In this document: in pieces, positions 54,566 to 64,000 of the stretch
How the letters are laid out: the number at the start of each line of letters is the position of its first letter
How positions within the stretch are numbered: the first letter of the stretch is position 1
Assembly (NCBI RefSeq): GCF_000372725.1
Contig: NW_005201391.1
Coordinates: forward strand, 50,736 to 114,735
Source: Emiliania huxleyi CCMP1516
Taxonomy: Eukaryota; Haptophyta; Isochrysidales; Noelaerhabdaceae
Length of the DNA: 64,000 bases
Direction of reading: 5' to 3'
The notes under the pieces: generated by a model
Databases searched by the model: none
What the model was told of the DNA's origin: nothing
What the model saw: the letters and a program-made list of their open reading frames with translations, nothing else
Position numbers and translations under genes: made by a program

Positions 54566-56777
54566 GCGCGATTTTTTGGCGATTATGCCTTGCTTTTTGG
54601 TGTCTGCACTTGGTGCCTTTCTGAGGTCGGGAGATGCCGTGTCTCGGATAAACCTGATCGACCAGCTCCTCAGTGGCTTTTCGAGAGACCCAAAAACACG
54701 CTTCGGCGGGGCGGAAAGTCGGAGGCGCCGCCGCCGGCGGCTCGTTCCTTGGTTTTGCTCGCTTGGAAGCGCGCGATCGGCCTCTGGAAGCCTTTCAGAT
54801 GGTGCCCAACGAGGTCTTTCAGATGGTGCCCAACGAGGTCGTGGCCGCGACTAAGCGTGACGATGAGGCGGCGGTGGAGGCATGGCTTGACGGCGGCGGG
54901 CGGGCCACCGCGGGCTGTGCGAGTGGCGCTACGCTGCTAGGAGTCGCCGCCGGGAACGGGTGCGAGCGGGTGGTTGGCCTCCTGCTGCAGCGCGGCGCGG
55001 ATGTGAACCTGCAGGACGCCCTCGGCGCCACCCCGCTGATGATTGCCGCCAGTCAGGGCCGCCACGCAGTCGTGCTCCGTCTTCTGCGGGCGGGCGCAGA
55101 CATGAGGGTGCGCTCTTCGTATGGCAGGACGGCGCTGCAGATGGCCAAGGCGAATGGTCACGCCAAGTGCGTCGAGGCCGTCAGGACATACCTCGGGGAG
55201 GTGGCGGGTCGGAGCAAGGCGCCACCAGCAGTCGGCGAGCGGGCGGGCGCAACCTCTGCCTCGAGCGGCGAGGGCGGCGCGGAGGCCGAGCCGAACAGCG
55301 GCGGGGCGGTGCCTGAGGAGGTCGTGCTAGTGGCAGAGCGAGGCGAAGAGGCGGCGGTGCTGGAGTGGCTCGACGGCGGCGGGCGGGTCGACGCGACGTT
55401 CGAGTACACCTTTGAAGACGGCTCTCGTGTGAGCGGCATGACGCTGCTGGTGCTCGCAATGGCCAAGGGCCACCTTGGGCTGGCCGAGGCGCTTCTGCGG
55501 CACGGTGCGGATATCTCGTCGCAGGCCAGCAACGGTGGCACCGCGCTGATCTACGCCGACGTGGAGATCGATCATCGAAACCAGTTTGACAGCACAGCGC
55601 TGACGGACGCCGCCTTCAGAGGCCACGAGCGGGTGGTCGACCTTCTGATTCGGCACGGTGCGGAGATAAACCTGCAGACGAGCAAGGGCGACACCGCGCT
55701 GATAATCGCCGCCGTCAGGGGATACCCCGCCGTCGTGCTCCGCTTGCTGCGGGCGGGCGCCGACACGAAGCTGCGCACGGCGGCTGGCTCCACGGCGATG
55801 CAGCTTGCCAAGAAGGCGGGCAACGCCGAGTGCGTGTGCGCCCTCGAGGAGCATGCGGCGGCCGAGGCGGCGGCGAAGGAGGCGGCGCGGGCTGCGGAGG
55901 CGGCGGAGAGGGCGGCGGCGGAGGAGGAGGACCGGCACGCCAAGGAGCTGCTGGCGGAGGTCGAGGCGGAGAAGCGCGCCAAGGACAAGAAGAAGAAGAA
56001 GAAGAAGAAGAAGGGCGGCGGGGCGGGCATGGCTGGGCCGTCGCAAGAGCACGAGCCGCCGTCGCAGGAGCCCGAGGCGCCAACGGAGGGCACCGAGGCG
56101 CCGGCAGCCGCAGCCGAGGCGGCGAAGAAGGCCGAGGAGGCGAGGCTTCTCCAGCTTCTCGCGACGCTCACCGAGGAGAGGATCCGATTCGGCATCACGG
56201 CGGAGAGCCAGGCGGCGGCGTCGGCAGAGGTGGCTAAGGCTGTGCGCTTGGACGCTGAGGCGGACGAGGCGGAGGAGGAGGCAGATGCAGACGAGGAGGA
56301 AGAGGCGGCTGCCGAGGCGGCGCTGGCGGAAGTCGAGGTTGCGCGGGCGGAGGCCCGGGCGGCGCGTGCAGAGGCCAAGGCGGCGCTGGACAAGGCGCAG
56401 GCGGCGCTGGAGGGGATTGAGACAGCGCTCGAGGAGGCGGCGGCGGCTGCCGACGCGAGGCGTGCCGCTGCGGCCGCTTCGAGGGCAAGGGCGGCTGCCG
56501 CGAGGAGGGCAGCGGATGCGGCACAGCCGCATAGAGATGCATAGCGAGCGGTGACGACATCGCCGACATCGCCGATACGTACTGCTGCAGCGATAACGAC
56601 GTGAGGAGCTCGCTTTCGTTCCGCGTCTCGTGGCGTTGGCGAGGATGATAAGCCCGCCACCTCCCATGTGTGCATCTCTATCTCGGAATCTCTCTGCCTG
56701 CGGGCGGACGTACCAGTAACCAGAGATTGTTCGCTGCGCGGTTGTACTCATTGCCGTACGAGGTACGTCTGTTTTTA
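54566..56777 (+). repeat. Tandem segmental duplication, copy 1
   Basis: Nearly identical to 57719-59331, starting at GGCGCGATTTTTTGGCGATT and ending near CGAGGTACGTCTGTTTT. It includes the whole ankyrin gene and its flanks. Copy 1 has about 600 bp absent from copy 2. Confidence 0.95.
54799..56544 (+). CDS. Ankyrin-repeat / Ala-Glu coiled-coil protein
   Basis: A 581-residue single-exon protein from the ATG at 54799 (the frame is open upstream to about 54673 without an ATG). It begins MVPNEVFQMVPNEVV, a duplicated 8-residue start. Two ankyrin blocks follow. Block 1 has WLDGGGRATAGC, then GNGCERVVGLLLQRGADVNL, GRHAVVLRLLRAGADMRVRS and TALQMAKANGHAKCVEAVRT. Block 2 (after an acidic linker) has WLDGGGRVDATFEYTFED, KGHLGLAEALLRHGADISSQ, RGHERVVDLLIRHGAEINLQ and GYPAVVLRLLRAGADTKLRT. 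Then come an Ala/Glu helix, nine or so Lys (DKKKKKKKKKGGG), and a C-terminal Ala/Glu/Arg coiled coil to the end. Likely a cytosolic or nuclear scaffold; partners unknown. Related copies are at 57955 and, broken, at 20090. Confidence 0.8.
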   Translation: MVPNEVFQMVPNEVVAATKRDDEAAVEAWLDGGGRATAGCASGATLLGVAAGNGCERVVGLLLQRGADVNLQDALGATPLMIAASQGRHAVVLRLLRAGADMRVRSSYGRTALQMAKANGHAKCVEAVRTYLGEVAGRSKAPPAVGERAGATSASSGEGGAEAEPNSGGAVPEEVVLVAERGEEAAVLEWLDGGGRVDATFEYTFEDGSRVSGMTLLVLAMAKGHLGLAEALLRHGADISSQASNGGTALIYADVEIDHRNQFDSTALTDAAFRGHERVVDLLIRHGAEINLQTSKGDTALIIAAVRGYPAVVLRLLRAGADTKLRTAAGSTAMQLAKKAGNAECVCALEEHAAAEAAAKEAARAAEAAERAAAEEEDRHAKELLAEVEAEKRAKDKKKKKKKKKGGGAGMAGPSQEHEPPSQEPEAPTEGTEAPAAAAEAAKKAEEARLLQLLATLTEERIRFGITAESQAAASAEVAKAVRLDAEADEAEEEADADEEEEAAAEAALAEVEVARAEARAARAEAKAALDKAQAALEGIETALEEAAAAADARRAAAAASRARAAAARRAADAAQPHRDA

Positions 56778-56884
56778 TAGCAGGGGGAGGGCTCTCAGGG
56801 CTTGGAGGTCTTTTCAGTTGCAACGATGATGATAGGCAAGGCGTTCAGGGTAGTGAAGAAATAACACAAGAAAAGGACATGGTT

Positions 56885-57150
56885 CGACCTCGCGCGCCGA
56901 GGCGCCGTCTGTGCGCAGCTCGACGCGGTCAGGTGCAAAGGGAAGCGTGGCGGCGCGGGGAAACGCGGCGGCGGTGGTGGCGGCGGCGGCGGCAGCGGCA
57001 CGCGCGGGCGGACGGATTCGGACGGGGCGGAACAGCGACCGCCTGGGCGGCCGCTGCTCTGTCTGCCAGAGCGCGGCGACCGCCTGGGCGGCCGCTGCTC
57101 TGTCTGCCAGAGCGCGCCGTCTGTGCGCAGCTCGACGCGGTCAGGTGCAT
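56885..57150. repeat. GC-rich repeat family A, second locus
   Basis: Carries the same blocks as 5990-6400 (CTGCTCTGTCTGCCAGAGCG, GCGCAGCTCGACGCGGTCAG, GGCGGACGGATTCGGACGGG) in the same order, with the CGACCGCCTGGGCGGCCG block repeated at about 57028 and 57078. Confidence 0.88.
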
Positions 57151-57159
57151 TCCACGTGT

Positions 57160-57718
57160 TGTCCACTTGGATGCGAGTATTTTCTTTTCGAGCACGCCTT
57201 TGGTTGGCCGCTTTGTGTATCTCGAGACCTCGAGAGAAGGCCGCCCGCAGGCGGCCGGGCGCAGGTTCGACAAAAAGGGCCCCTCCGCGAGGGCCTATGC
57301 GCGCTCGCGCTCAGTGCTCCAGCTTTGCAGGAAGGGGCGCCGCAATCGGCGCGGCCCGTCCCCGGGCTGTGTGGGCATCTGCCGGCGTCGGTCACCGGCC
57401 GAGAGGCGCCGCGGGTGAGGCGGCGCGGCTGCATTTCGAACGCGCCACACTGACCCCGTCGAGAGGCGGCGGCCAGCACCGCTCTTCGGCCGCCACAACC
57501 AAGCTGGTCGGCATCTTAGTTGAGGCATGCATCAAGCTGCATGTGGGTGCATCGGCTGCGGACCACTCAACAGGTCGATCAGGCCGCTGCTGGATCTCAC
57601 AGACGGCGTGCTGCTGGGGGCGGGTCGAGACGGCTGGAAAAGAGCCGAGTGAAGTGGCGAGCCAGAGGCTGCCTGGGTCGTCAAGTGGGTCCATGGCCAT
57701 GTCCTTCTGGATTGCGGC
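57160..57718. other. Spacer between ankyrin copies, no gene seen
   Basis: Unique sequence with no recognisable domain in any frame. The second segmental copy begins at 57719. Confidence 0.35.
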
Positions 57719-59331
57719 GCGGCGCGATTTTTTGGCGATTATGCCTTGCTTTTTGGTGTCTGCACTTGGTGCCTTTCTGAGGTCGGGAGATGCCGTGTCT
57801 CGGATAAACCTGATCGACCAGCTCCTCAGTGGCTTTTCGAGAGACCCAAAAACACGCTTCGGCGGGGCGGAAAGTCGGAGGCGCCGCCGCCGGCGGCTCG
57901 TTCCTTGGTTTTGCTCGCTTGGAAGCGCGCGATCGGCCTCTGGAAGCCTTTCAGATGGTGCCCAACGAGGTCTTTCAGATGGTGCCCAACGAGGTCGTGG
58001 CCGCGACTAAGCGTGACGATGAGGCGGCGGTGGAGGCATGGCTTGACGGCGGCGGGCGGGCCACCGCGGGCTGTGCGAGTGGCGCTACGCTGCTAGGAGT
58101 CGCCGCCGGGAACGGGTGCGAGCGGGTGGTTGGCCTCCTGCTGCAGCGCGGCGCGGATGTGAACCTGCAGGACGCCCTCGGCGCCACCCCGCTGATGATT
58201 GCCGCCAGTCAGGGCCGCCACGCAGTCGTGCTCCGTCTTCTGCGGGCGGGCGCAGACATGAGGGTGCGCTCTTCGTATGGCAGGACGGCGCTGCAGATGG
58301 CCAAGGCGAATGGTCACGCCAAGTGCGTCGAGGCCGTCAGGACATACCTCGGGGAGGTGGCGGGTCGGAGCAAGGCGCCACCAGCAGTCGGCGAGCGGGC
58401 GGGCGCAACCTCTGCCTCGAGCGGCGAGGGCGGCGCGGAGGCCGAGCCGAACAGCGGCGGGGCGGTGCCTGAGGAGGCGCGGCACGCCAAGGAGCTGCTG
58501 GCGGAGGTCGAGGCGGAGAAGCGCGCCAAGGCCAAGAAGAAGAAGAAGAAGAAGGGCGGGGGGGCGGGCATGGCTGGGCCGTCGCAAGAGCACGAGCCGC
58601 CGTCGCAGGAGCCCGAGGCGCCAACGGAGGGCACCGAGGCGCCGCCGGAGGCAGCCGCAGCTGAGGCGGCGAAGAAGGCCGAGGAGGCGAGGCTTCTCCA
58701 GCTTCTCGCGACGCTCACCGAGGAGAGGATCCGATTCGGCATCACGGCGGAGAGCCAGGCGGCGGCGTCGGCAGAGGTGGCTAAGGCTGTGCGCTTGGAC
58801 GCTGAGGCGGACGAGGCGGAGGAGGAGGCAGATGCAGACGAGGAGGAAGAGGCGGCTGCCGAGGCGGCGCTGGCGGAAGTCGAGGTTGCGCGGGCGGAGG
58901 CCCGGGCGGCGCGTGCAGAGGCCAAGGCGGCGCTGGACAAGGCGCAGGCGGCGCTGGAGGGGATTGAGACAGCGCTCGAGGAGGCGGCGGCGGCTGCCGA
59001 CGCGAGGCGTGCCGCTGCGGCCGCTTCGAGGGCAAGGGCGGCTGCCGCGAGGAGGGCAGCGGATGCGGCACAGCCGCATAGAGATGCATAGCGAGCGGTG
59101 ACGACATCGCCGACATCGCCGATACGTACTGCTGCAGCGATAACGACGTGAGGAGCTCGCTTTCGTTCCGCGTCTCGTGGCGTTGGCGAGGATGATAAGC
59201 CCGCCACCTCCCATGTGTGCATCTCTATCTCGGAATCTCTCTGCCTGCGGCGTGCGGGGCGGACGTACCAGTAACCAGAGATTGTTCGCTGCGCGGTTGT
59301 ACTCATTGCCGTACGAGGTACGTCTGTTTTA
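57719..59331 (+). repeat. Tandem segmental duplication, copy 2
   Basis: Partner of 54566-56777, shortened by an internal deletion of about 600 bp within the coding region. Confidence 0.95.
57955..59091 (+). CDS. Ankyrin/coiled-coil paralogue lacking ankyrin block 2
   Basis: A 378-residue protein from the ATG at 57955, nearly identical to the 54799 gene but missing the second ankyrin block and the helix after it. The reading joins GGAVPEE directly to RHAKELLAEVEAEKRAK. The joint lies at a repeated GAGGAG/GAGGCGCGG stretch, consistent with microhomology deletion, and the frame is kept. Other differences are fewer Lys codons and a PPE(A) insertion (GTEAPPEAAAAEAAKK). Because the frame survives a 600-bp loss and several indels, it is probably still expressed. 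Confidence 0.78.
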   Translation: MVPNEVFQMVPNEVVAATKRDDEAAVEAWLDGGGRATAGCASGATLLGVAAGNGCERVVGLLLQRGADVNLQDALGATPLMIAASQGRHAVVLRLLRAGADMRVRSSYGRTALQMAKANGHAKCVEAVRTYLGEVAGRSKAPPAVGERAGATSASSGEGGAEAEPNSGGAVPEEARHAKELLAEVEAEKRAKAKKKKKKKGGGAGMAGPSQEHEPPSQEPEAPTEGTEAPPEAAAAEAAKKAEEARLLQLLATLTEERIRFGITAESQAAASAEVAKAVRLDAEADEAEEEADADEEEEAAAEAALAEVEVARAEARAARAEAKAALDKAQAALEGIETALEEAAAAADARRAAAAASRARAAAARRAADAAQPHRDA

Positions 59332-60409
59332 TTTTTAAGAGGTGTGTCTCATGCCGTACGCAGTGCGACGCAAATTTGCGTTTTTTTCTCCAACCTGCTC
59401 TGGGGGGAGGCGAGGGCCCTAGAGGGTATCCATGCGGCCGATTTGGGGGATTTTTTTTGCGCGATTTTTCACTTTCACACTTGTTTTCAATTTCATGGGA
59501 ATTCGGCGTACTTGCGGCCATCGTGCTATCACGCCTTGCGACGACAGCCTGTCGGCGCTGCTGACCGTGCCATATGCTGCACAATTGATCACCCGCATAG
59601 CTCGCGGCCTTAGTCTTCAGCATTCAGTGACGACCTGATCGTACGGCCAGTAGCCGAAGGTGTCCTTCCAGCGCGTGCACGCTTCTGACACAATGCGCGT
59701 CACAAACTGCCTCGGGTTGGCTGCTGGCACTCTCGAGGCTATGCCTACACAGCCTCGCGCGCATGGGCAGTCAAGAGGGACCACGCACCTTCTCCGGACA
59801 GCGCCGGTGCCTCTCTCTTGGACCGGCAAACGTGTGGTGGTCTCGTGTCACCAATGTGGGACCAGTGCGGCATCGCGCCATCGACAGCTCTGAACTGCGC
59901 CTCACCACTGACTGGGAAGGCCGCCAAGTGGGTCAGCACCGGTCGCACATTGTGGCAGCAGTCAGCAGTGCATGTCTGATAGCTGTTATGACCCCCCCCA
60001 ATGAACACGCCAGAGAGGGAGGGCGAGACGATCGAGGGGTCCCGTACCACGCGGAATCGACCCTATCCAGTGCTCAAGTGCTCAAGAGCAGCAGCATCAG
60101 GGTCGCAGGCAGGGTCGGATCGTGTCAAGCCTCTCGCCCGGCCGGCCGCGTGCAGACGTCGGCCTGTCTGCTGTCTGGAGTGATCTGTCGGCGGTCAGTA
60201 CGACCGATCAGGTTGGAGTTTTTTGATAGTTGGAGGGTCTATCTGTATGTACTCCTCGAGATCTCTCCAAATCTGCCCTCTGTTAGACCAGGATCCAGGT
60301 TAGATCGGGAAGTCGGTGCTAGTAGAGACTAGTAGAGCCGGAGCCCCGTTTCCGCACTGCTGCGCGGCGCACGGTGCCTCCGCCCGCCCCCCCCCCCCCC
60401 CGAGCTCCA
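59332..60409. other. Intergenic; contains repeat B copy 3
   Basis: No gene is supported. Repeat B lies at 59986-60087. A C homopolymer lies at 60390-60400, directly before the ankyrin start. Confidence 0.4.
59986..60087 (+). repeat. Dispersed repeat B, copy 3
   Basis: Starts GACCCCCCCCAATGAACACG and ends CAGTGCTCAAGTGCTCAAG; core identical to copies 1 and 2 apart from single-base changes. Confidence 0.92.
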
Positions 60410-62351
60410 ATGTCGCCCGATCGGTGGTTCACTCTGGCATCGCACTCCAGCCGTGAACGCGGCCGGTGTGTCGGAGAGAGGGCCTGGAATGATGCGCCTG
60501 GCATGATCGGTCTGCTCCTACTCCTCACCAGTGCCGACGCAACCTCTAATGCGACGGACGCGCACCACAACCACGTCCTCCGCTCGCTGCTGCAGGAGAT
60601 GTCGGCCGGCGCCTCGCAGCACGCCTCTATCCCGATCCACGCCGCTGCGGTCAGGGGCGACGTGCTGGCTCTCACCAGACTCCTGGAGGCCGATGTCGAT
60701 CCCAACTCAATCGAGGGCGAGAGTGGCTTCGCTCCGCTCCACTCAGCAGCCTTCGCCGGCCACGTCGAGGTCAGCAGGGTGCTTCTCAAATACGGGGCTG
60801 AGGTCAATGCCGCGACGGAAATGCTGGTGACGCCCTTGCAGGTGGCCTCCGTTCACGGCCACGCCGAGCTCGTCCAATTTTTCCTCGACAGTCGAGCCGA
60901 CGCCGACCGCCAGGACCTCAACGGCGCGACGGCCTTGCACAGCGCTTCGCTGAGAGGCCACGCTCAAGTGGCGAAGCTGCTCCTCGCCCGCAGTGCCTCC
61001 GTCGGTGTCGCCACCGCCTCTGATGGTTGCACGGCGCTGCACTACGCGGCCCAAGGCGGGCACGTTTCTACGGCAGAGGTGCTGCTGCGCCATGGGGCGG
61101 AGCCGGACACGCACAACCTCGTCGGCGCCACGCCTCTGCATCTGGCCGCGGCGGCCGGACATGCGCCGACGGTGCTCGTCCTTCTCGAGCATGGCGCCTC
61201 ATCCGACGGGCGCGACAGCCTAGGTGCGACGCCGCTGCACAACGCCGCGCTCGCCGGCCACCGCGATGTGGCGAGGCGCCTCCTCGAGTTCGGCGCGTCG
61301 GTGAGCGCCGAAAATGTGCAGGCGGCGACGCCGCTCCACGCCGCCGTCCTCCAAGGCCACCCCTCCCTCTTGACCTTGCTATGCGAGCACGGCGCGAGCC
61401 TGGAGAGCCTCTGGCGCTCCTCGGACCAGCAGACCGCCGCAGGGGTGGAGCCGGTCACCGCATCCACGCCGCTCATGCTGGCTGCGAGGCGCGGCGACGT
61501 GGAGCTGGCGTCCCTGCTCCTCCAATGCGGAGCACGAGTGGGCTCGGCGGGAGGCCACGGAGTGACGGCGCTGCACCTCGCCGCCAACGGTGGGGAGACG
61601 AACATCGCCTCGGTCCTGGCGGCGCAGCTGGACGACCCGGACTTGCGCACCTCCAACGGGCAGACGCCGCTGCACTTTGCGGCTTCGGCCGGGAGGGTGG
61701 AGGTGAGCTGGCTGCTGCTGCATCGTGGCGCGGATGCGGCGGCGCGCGACGCGTCCGGGAGGACGCCGCGCATGCTCTCCGAGGAGGCGGGGCAGCGCGG
61801 CTGGGAGGCAGCATTTGAACCCTAGTTTCTCTCTTATCCACACTGTCCGGCCCTGAGCTTGACTCGGAGGTCGCACGCAGGTGGCGATGCTGGAGGCGGA
61901 GGCGAGTGCGCGAGTGCCGCTCGGGGTGCAGGCTGCGCACGACCCGTGCTTGCTCCGACGCCGACGTCGGGCGATCGAGCTGCTCGGCGAGGTAGCGGCT
62001 GGTGCCGGGGGCGCGCAGGCCGACGGCGGGGCTGGCACGGAGGAGGTCGCGGCGTTGCGGAGGAGCTCGCTCGCTCGGATCGAGAGCGCGAGGCGGCTCA
62101 GTCCGGCTCTGCTGCAGCTGCTCATGGAGTGCGGCGCGTGCGAGCAGGCGCTGTCTTTCGTCGAGAATGATGTGCTCGACGTGCAGACGCTGCGGCTGCT
62201 GGAGTTGCGCGCGCTGCTCGACGTGGGGGTCAGGCTCGGGCAGGCGGCACGGCTGCTTGCCGCCGCGGCCACAGCGCCGCACCCGCACCCAGCAGATGCC
62301 CCACACCGAGCCGCCTCCCCCTATCGCGCAGCGGGGAAGGAGGAGGTGTAG
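60410..62351 (+). CDS. Ankyrin-repeat protein with possible signal peptide
   Basis: ATG at 60410, or at 60503, where MIGLLLLLTSADATS looks like a signal peptide. About 11 regular ankyrin repeats follow: IPIHAAAVRGDVLALTRLLE, FAPLHSAAFAGHVEVSRVLL, TPLQVASVHGHAELVQFFLD, TALHSASLRGHAQVAKLLLA, TALHYAAQGGHVSTAEVLLR, TPLHLAAAAGHAPTVLVLLE, TPLHNAALAGHRDVARRLLE, TPLHAAVLQGHPSLLTLLCE, TPLMLAARRGDVELASLLLQ, TALHLAANGGETNIASVLAA and TPLHFAASAGRVEVSWLLLH. The frame can stop at 61825. Alternatively a GC-AG intron (from about 61808 to 61880) leads to a last exon starting VAMLEAEASARVPLG, helical, with LLQLLMECGACEQALSFVEN, and ending at 62351. It is not closely related to the 54.8-kb ankyrin genes. Confidence 0.82.
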
Positions 62352-62840
62352 TGGCTGCGCTGGTGGTGGTCTTGTGAAGGCGTTCAATGCCGGGGCTATT
62401 TGCGCTTAGTTAATGAAAGTGCCCGAGATCACGTCGAAAGTGCCTTAGAAGAGGTTTCAATATCTCCCGGTCCCAGCTCCGCTCAGTATCGTCGGGAGAC
62501 GGGAGCTAGAACTTGGCCCAAATCACCGCGGGGACGCACGACTCAATTACGGTAGCCCGGTGGGATGGGGCCGCCGGGCGCCGGGCTCGAAACCTGCGTC
62601 CAGCGCTGCCTCAGCGTGTGCGCGCGTGCAGCGCCGCCGACAGCATCCGTCGGGACGAGCCCTCGCACCGAGCTCAGCCATGACCCTGCGGTTAGCATCA
62701 AAGCGGTGTCTTTCCTCGTTAAGCTCAAGGCTCTGCCCATGTTGAACCTGCAGGTCCGAGGCCAATCTCGGGCAAAATCGGGCAATCCCGAATGATTGAT
62801 TTCGGGTGATGCCCCTCGACCCCTTGCACCACAGGCTTTC
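62352..62840. other. Intergenic, no gene seen
   Basis: Short CCCGA(A/T) repeats near 62760-62800 are the only structure noted. Confidence 0.35.
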
Positions 62841-63576
62841 ATGGGGGAGCCTGGCCAGCGCTTCAAGATGTGGAGAGAGCTGGAGCGCTCGCGCGTGCAG
62901 GAGCCACTACTTGCGCATTGCTCCCGATACACGGGCTTCTAGCACACTTACAGCGCACCCCTGCGCACCGCCCGCAGGATAAGGCGCTCCGGCACGGTGG
63001 CCTTTTGCACCTCCGCAGAGGCTTCGAGTTGCCCCGTCAATTGACTCTGGAGGAGGACTCGCTGAGCTACGTCCACGTATCCGATGGTGGTGGGGTGGAA
63101 AAGGAGGGGGTGGTACCCAGCGTGATCCACTTTGACGACGTCCACCGCGTCGCAGCGATGCCTCCGGAGCCCATCATGCACATCGACGGTCGCACTGGCG
63201 AGCGGCGTGTGATTGGCAAAAAGCCGTCGAAGCGATGGAAGATCATGATGAAGGACGCGTCGGAGCCGGCATACGAGTTTGTGGCTTCCACGACGGAGGC
63301 GCGCGACGCATGGGTCTACTGCGTGCGAACCAATTTAAACGCGCACAACCGGCGCGCGCTGTCCACTGCCCTCGCACGCTAGACGGGTCTGTCGTCTCAC
63401 CGCGCGGGTTGTCTAGGCGGCACGGGCTGGACATGATGCTAACCTCCCCCGCTCTCCGTGAGCTTGAGAGCAAGTTCGTGCTATCCGACCTCGCTGACGA
63501 TGCGACGCTCATCCCCCTCCATACGCTCGACAAAGTGAACGAGGAATCTGAGTATGACGAGGCCGAGGGAGCATGA
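62841..63576 (+). CDS. PH-domain-like protein
   Basis: Probable small signalling protein. The ATG at 62841 starts MGEPGQRFKMWRELERSRVQ. After an intron ending CCGCAG near 62980 the frame reads DKALRHGGLLHLRRGFELPR then QLTLEEDSLSYVHVSDGGG, VVPSVIHFDDVHRVAAMPPE, KPSKRWKIMMKDASEPAYEF and VASTTEARDAWVYCVRTNLN. This has the layout of a pleckstrin-homology domain: a Gly-Leu start, alternating strands, and an invariant Trp in the C-terminal helix (AWVYCVRTNL). A last exon starting near 63416 (GLDMMLTSPALRELESKFVL) ends at 63576. The join is probably a GC-AG intron but is not exact. Lipid specificity cannot be inferred. Confidence 0.65.
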
Positions 63577-63893
63577 AGCAGCCAGGCGCGGGAGGCGAGC
63601 CGCTCGCCCGACGCGACACGCGCGCTCCGGCTCGGCGTGCTGCCCTGTGGAAGCCGTGTGCGCGTACCCGCTTTTCATGGACGCTTTGATTGATACTCTA
63701 GTTTGTTTGTTGTTTGTGCCTGTCGTGGCCGTACTCATGAGGGTCCCCTATCGTTAACACCGTGTCGCTGCGCACACGTCTGTCTGCATGTACTCGCTGG
63801 TGTCATTGGCTGATGTGGAGCTGCGCTCTGTTTGTCCCAACCGGTTCGTTTTGGCCTTTCTTTGCCCTCCGACGTTTCCGTTGCCAGTGAGTT
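63577..63893. other. 3' flank, no gene seen
   Basis: AT-richer sequence following the PH gene, probably its 3' untranslated region and spacer. Confidence 0.35.
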
Positions 63894-63974
63894 GGAGCAC
63901 TTGGAGCACTTGGAGTGCAGTCATTAACCTCACGCCCAGGACCGGGGAGCTGAGAAGCGCACCCAGTGTGTGGA
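63894..63974. repeat. Dispersed repeat C, copy 2
   Basis: Contains CTTGGAGCACTTGGAGTGCA, GACCGGGGAGCT and GAAGCGCACCCAG as at 11293-11377, followed by GTGTGTGGAGAAG and a TACCTT...TACCT tail resembling 11169-11195. Confidence 0.85.
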
Positions 63975-64000
63975 GAAGTTTACCTTCCCTTGCCTTACCT

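Noticed and set aside
62540-62610. Possible tRNA on the minus strand (GGTTTCGAGCCC)
   Set aside because: T-stem pairing fails in every register tried.

Overview
This window is nuclear DNA from a eukaryote. It is very GC-rich with strong GC3 bias. Most genes are split by short introns (about 60-350 nt), and microsatellites and minisatellites are abundant. Many introns begin with GC instead of GT, an internal (TTAGGG)n-type tract is present, and gene content mixes a mitochondrial holocytochrome c synthase, a plant-type GT77 arabinosyltransferase-like enzyme, ankyrin proteins and RCC1 debris. A GC-rich microalga, most likely a haptophyte (Emiliania/Chrysochromulina/Prymnesium-like), fits best. 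That is an inference; no rRNA or organelle marker is present to prove it.

Layout. 0.5-11 kb, minus strand: a cytochrome P450-like gene, a Fringe-like (GT31) glycosyltransferase, a J-domain protein and an atypical SDR/epimerase, separated by GC-rich repeats. 11-13 kb: repeat-rich, with TG and CA tracts. 13.4-17.1 kb, plus strand: an intact amidase and a propeller-type gene. 17.7-25.2 kb: a large inverted repeat whose arms each carry a near-identical gene for an unrecognised protein with a repeated 'GWQAYMNQG ... DLN..TAD.F.ALNH' unit. The spacer holds a broken ankyrin gene, itself interrupted by a 754-bp element with perfect 41-bp terminal inverted repeats, plus two long palindromes. One arm also carries a 531-bp retroposon-like insertion. 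25.2-28.3 kb: GT77/XEG113-like glycosyltransferase. 28.6-32.9 kb: hypothetical genes, a secreted protein between 176-bp direct repeats, and an RCC1 relic. 33.2-36.9 kb: histidyl-tRNA synthetase with a degenerate NDP-kinase-like N-terminus. 37-43 kb: a 2OG-oxygenase-like protein, cytochrome c haem lyase, and a cysteine-cluster/Gln-rich protein. 43.9-46.2 kb: MFS transporter. 46.7-50.5 kb: a secreted Cys-rich gene, its truncated duplicate, and short repeats. 50.8-53.2 kb: GH43-like membrane-anchored glycosidase. 53.3-54.3 kb: AT-rich minisatellite. 54.6-59.3 kb: two tandem ankyrin/coiled-coil paralogues. 60.4-63.6 kb: a second type of ankyrin protein and a PH-domain gene.

The most striking theme is intron structure. 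In at least eight genes the start of an intron repeats the start of the following exon (or the end of the intron repeats the end of the preceding exon) over about 10-37 bp. Six introns use GC-AG borders that I could place exactly from reading frame. Many intron bodies are arrays of a roughly 10-bp CTCGGGTGAT-like unit. This looks like ongoing intron birth by local tandem duplication or by insertion with target duplication. The genes do not form one pathway; they read as ordinary metabolic, translation, glycosylation and signalling genes in a rapidly rearranging region. Exon borders not stated exactly are estimates.
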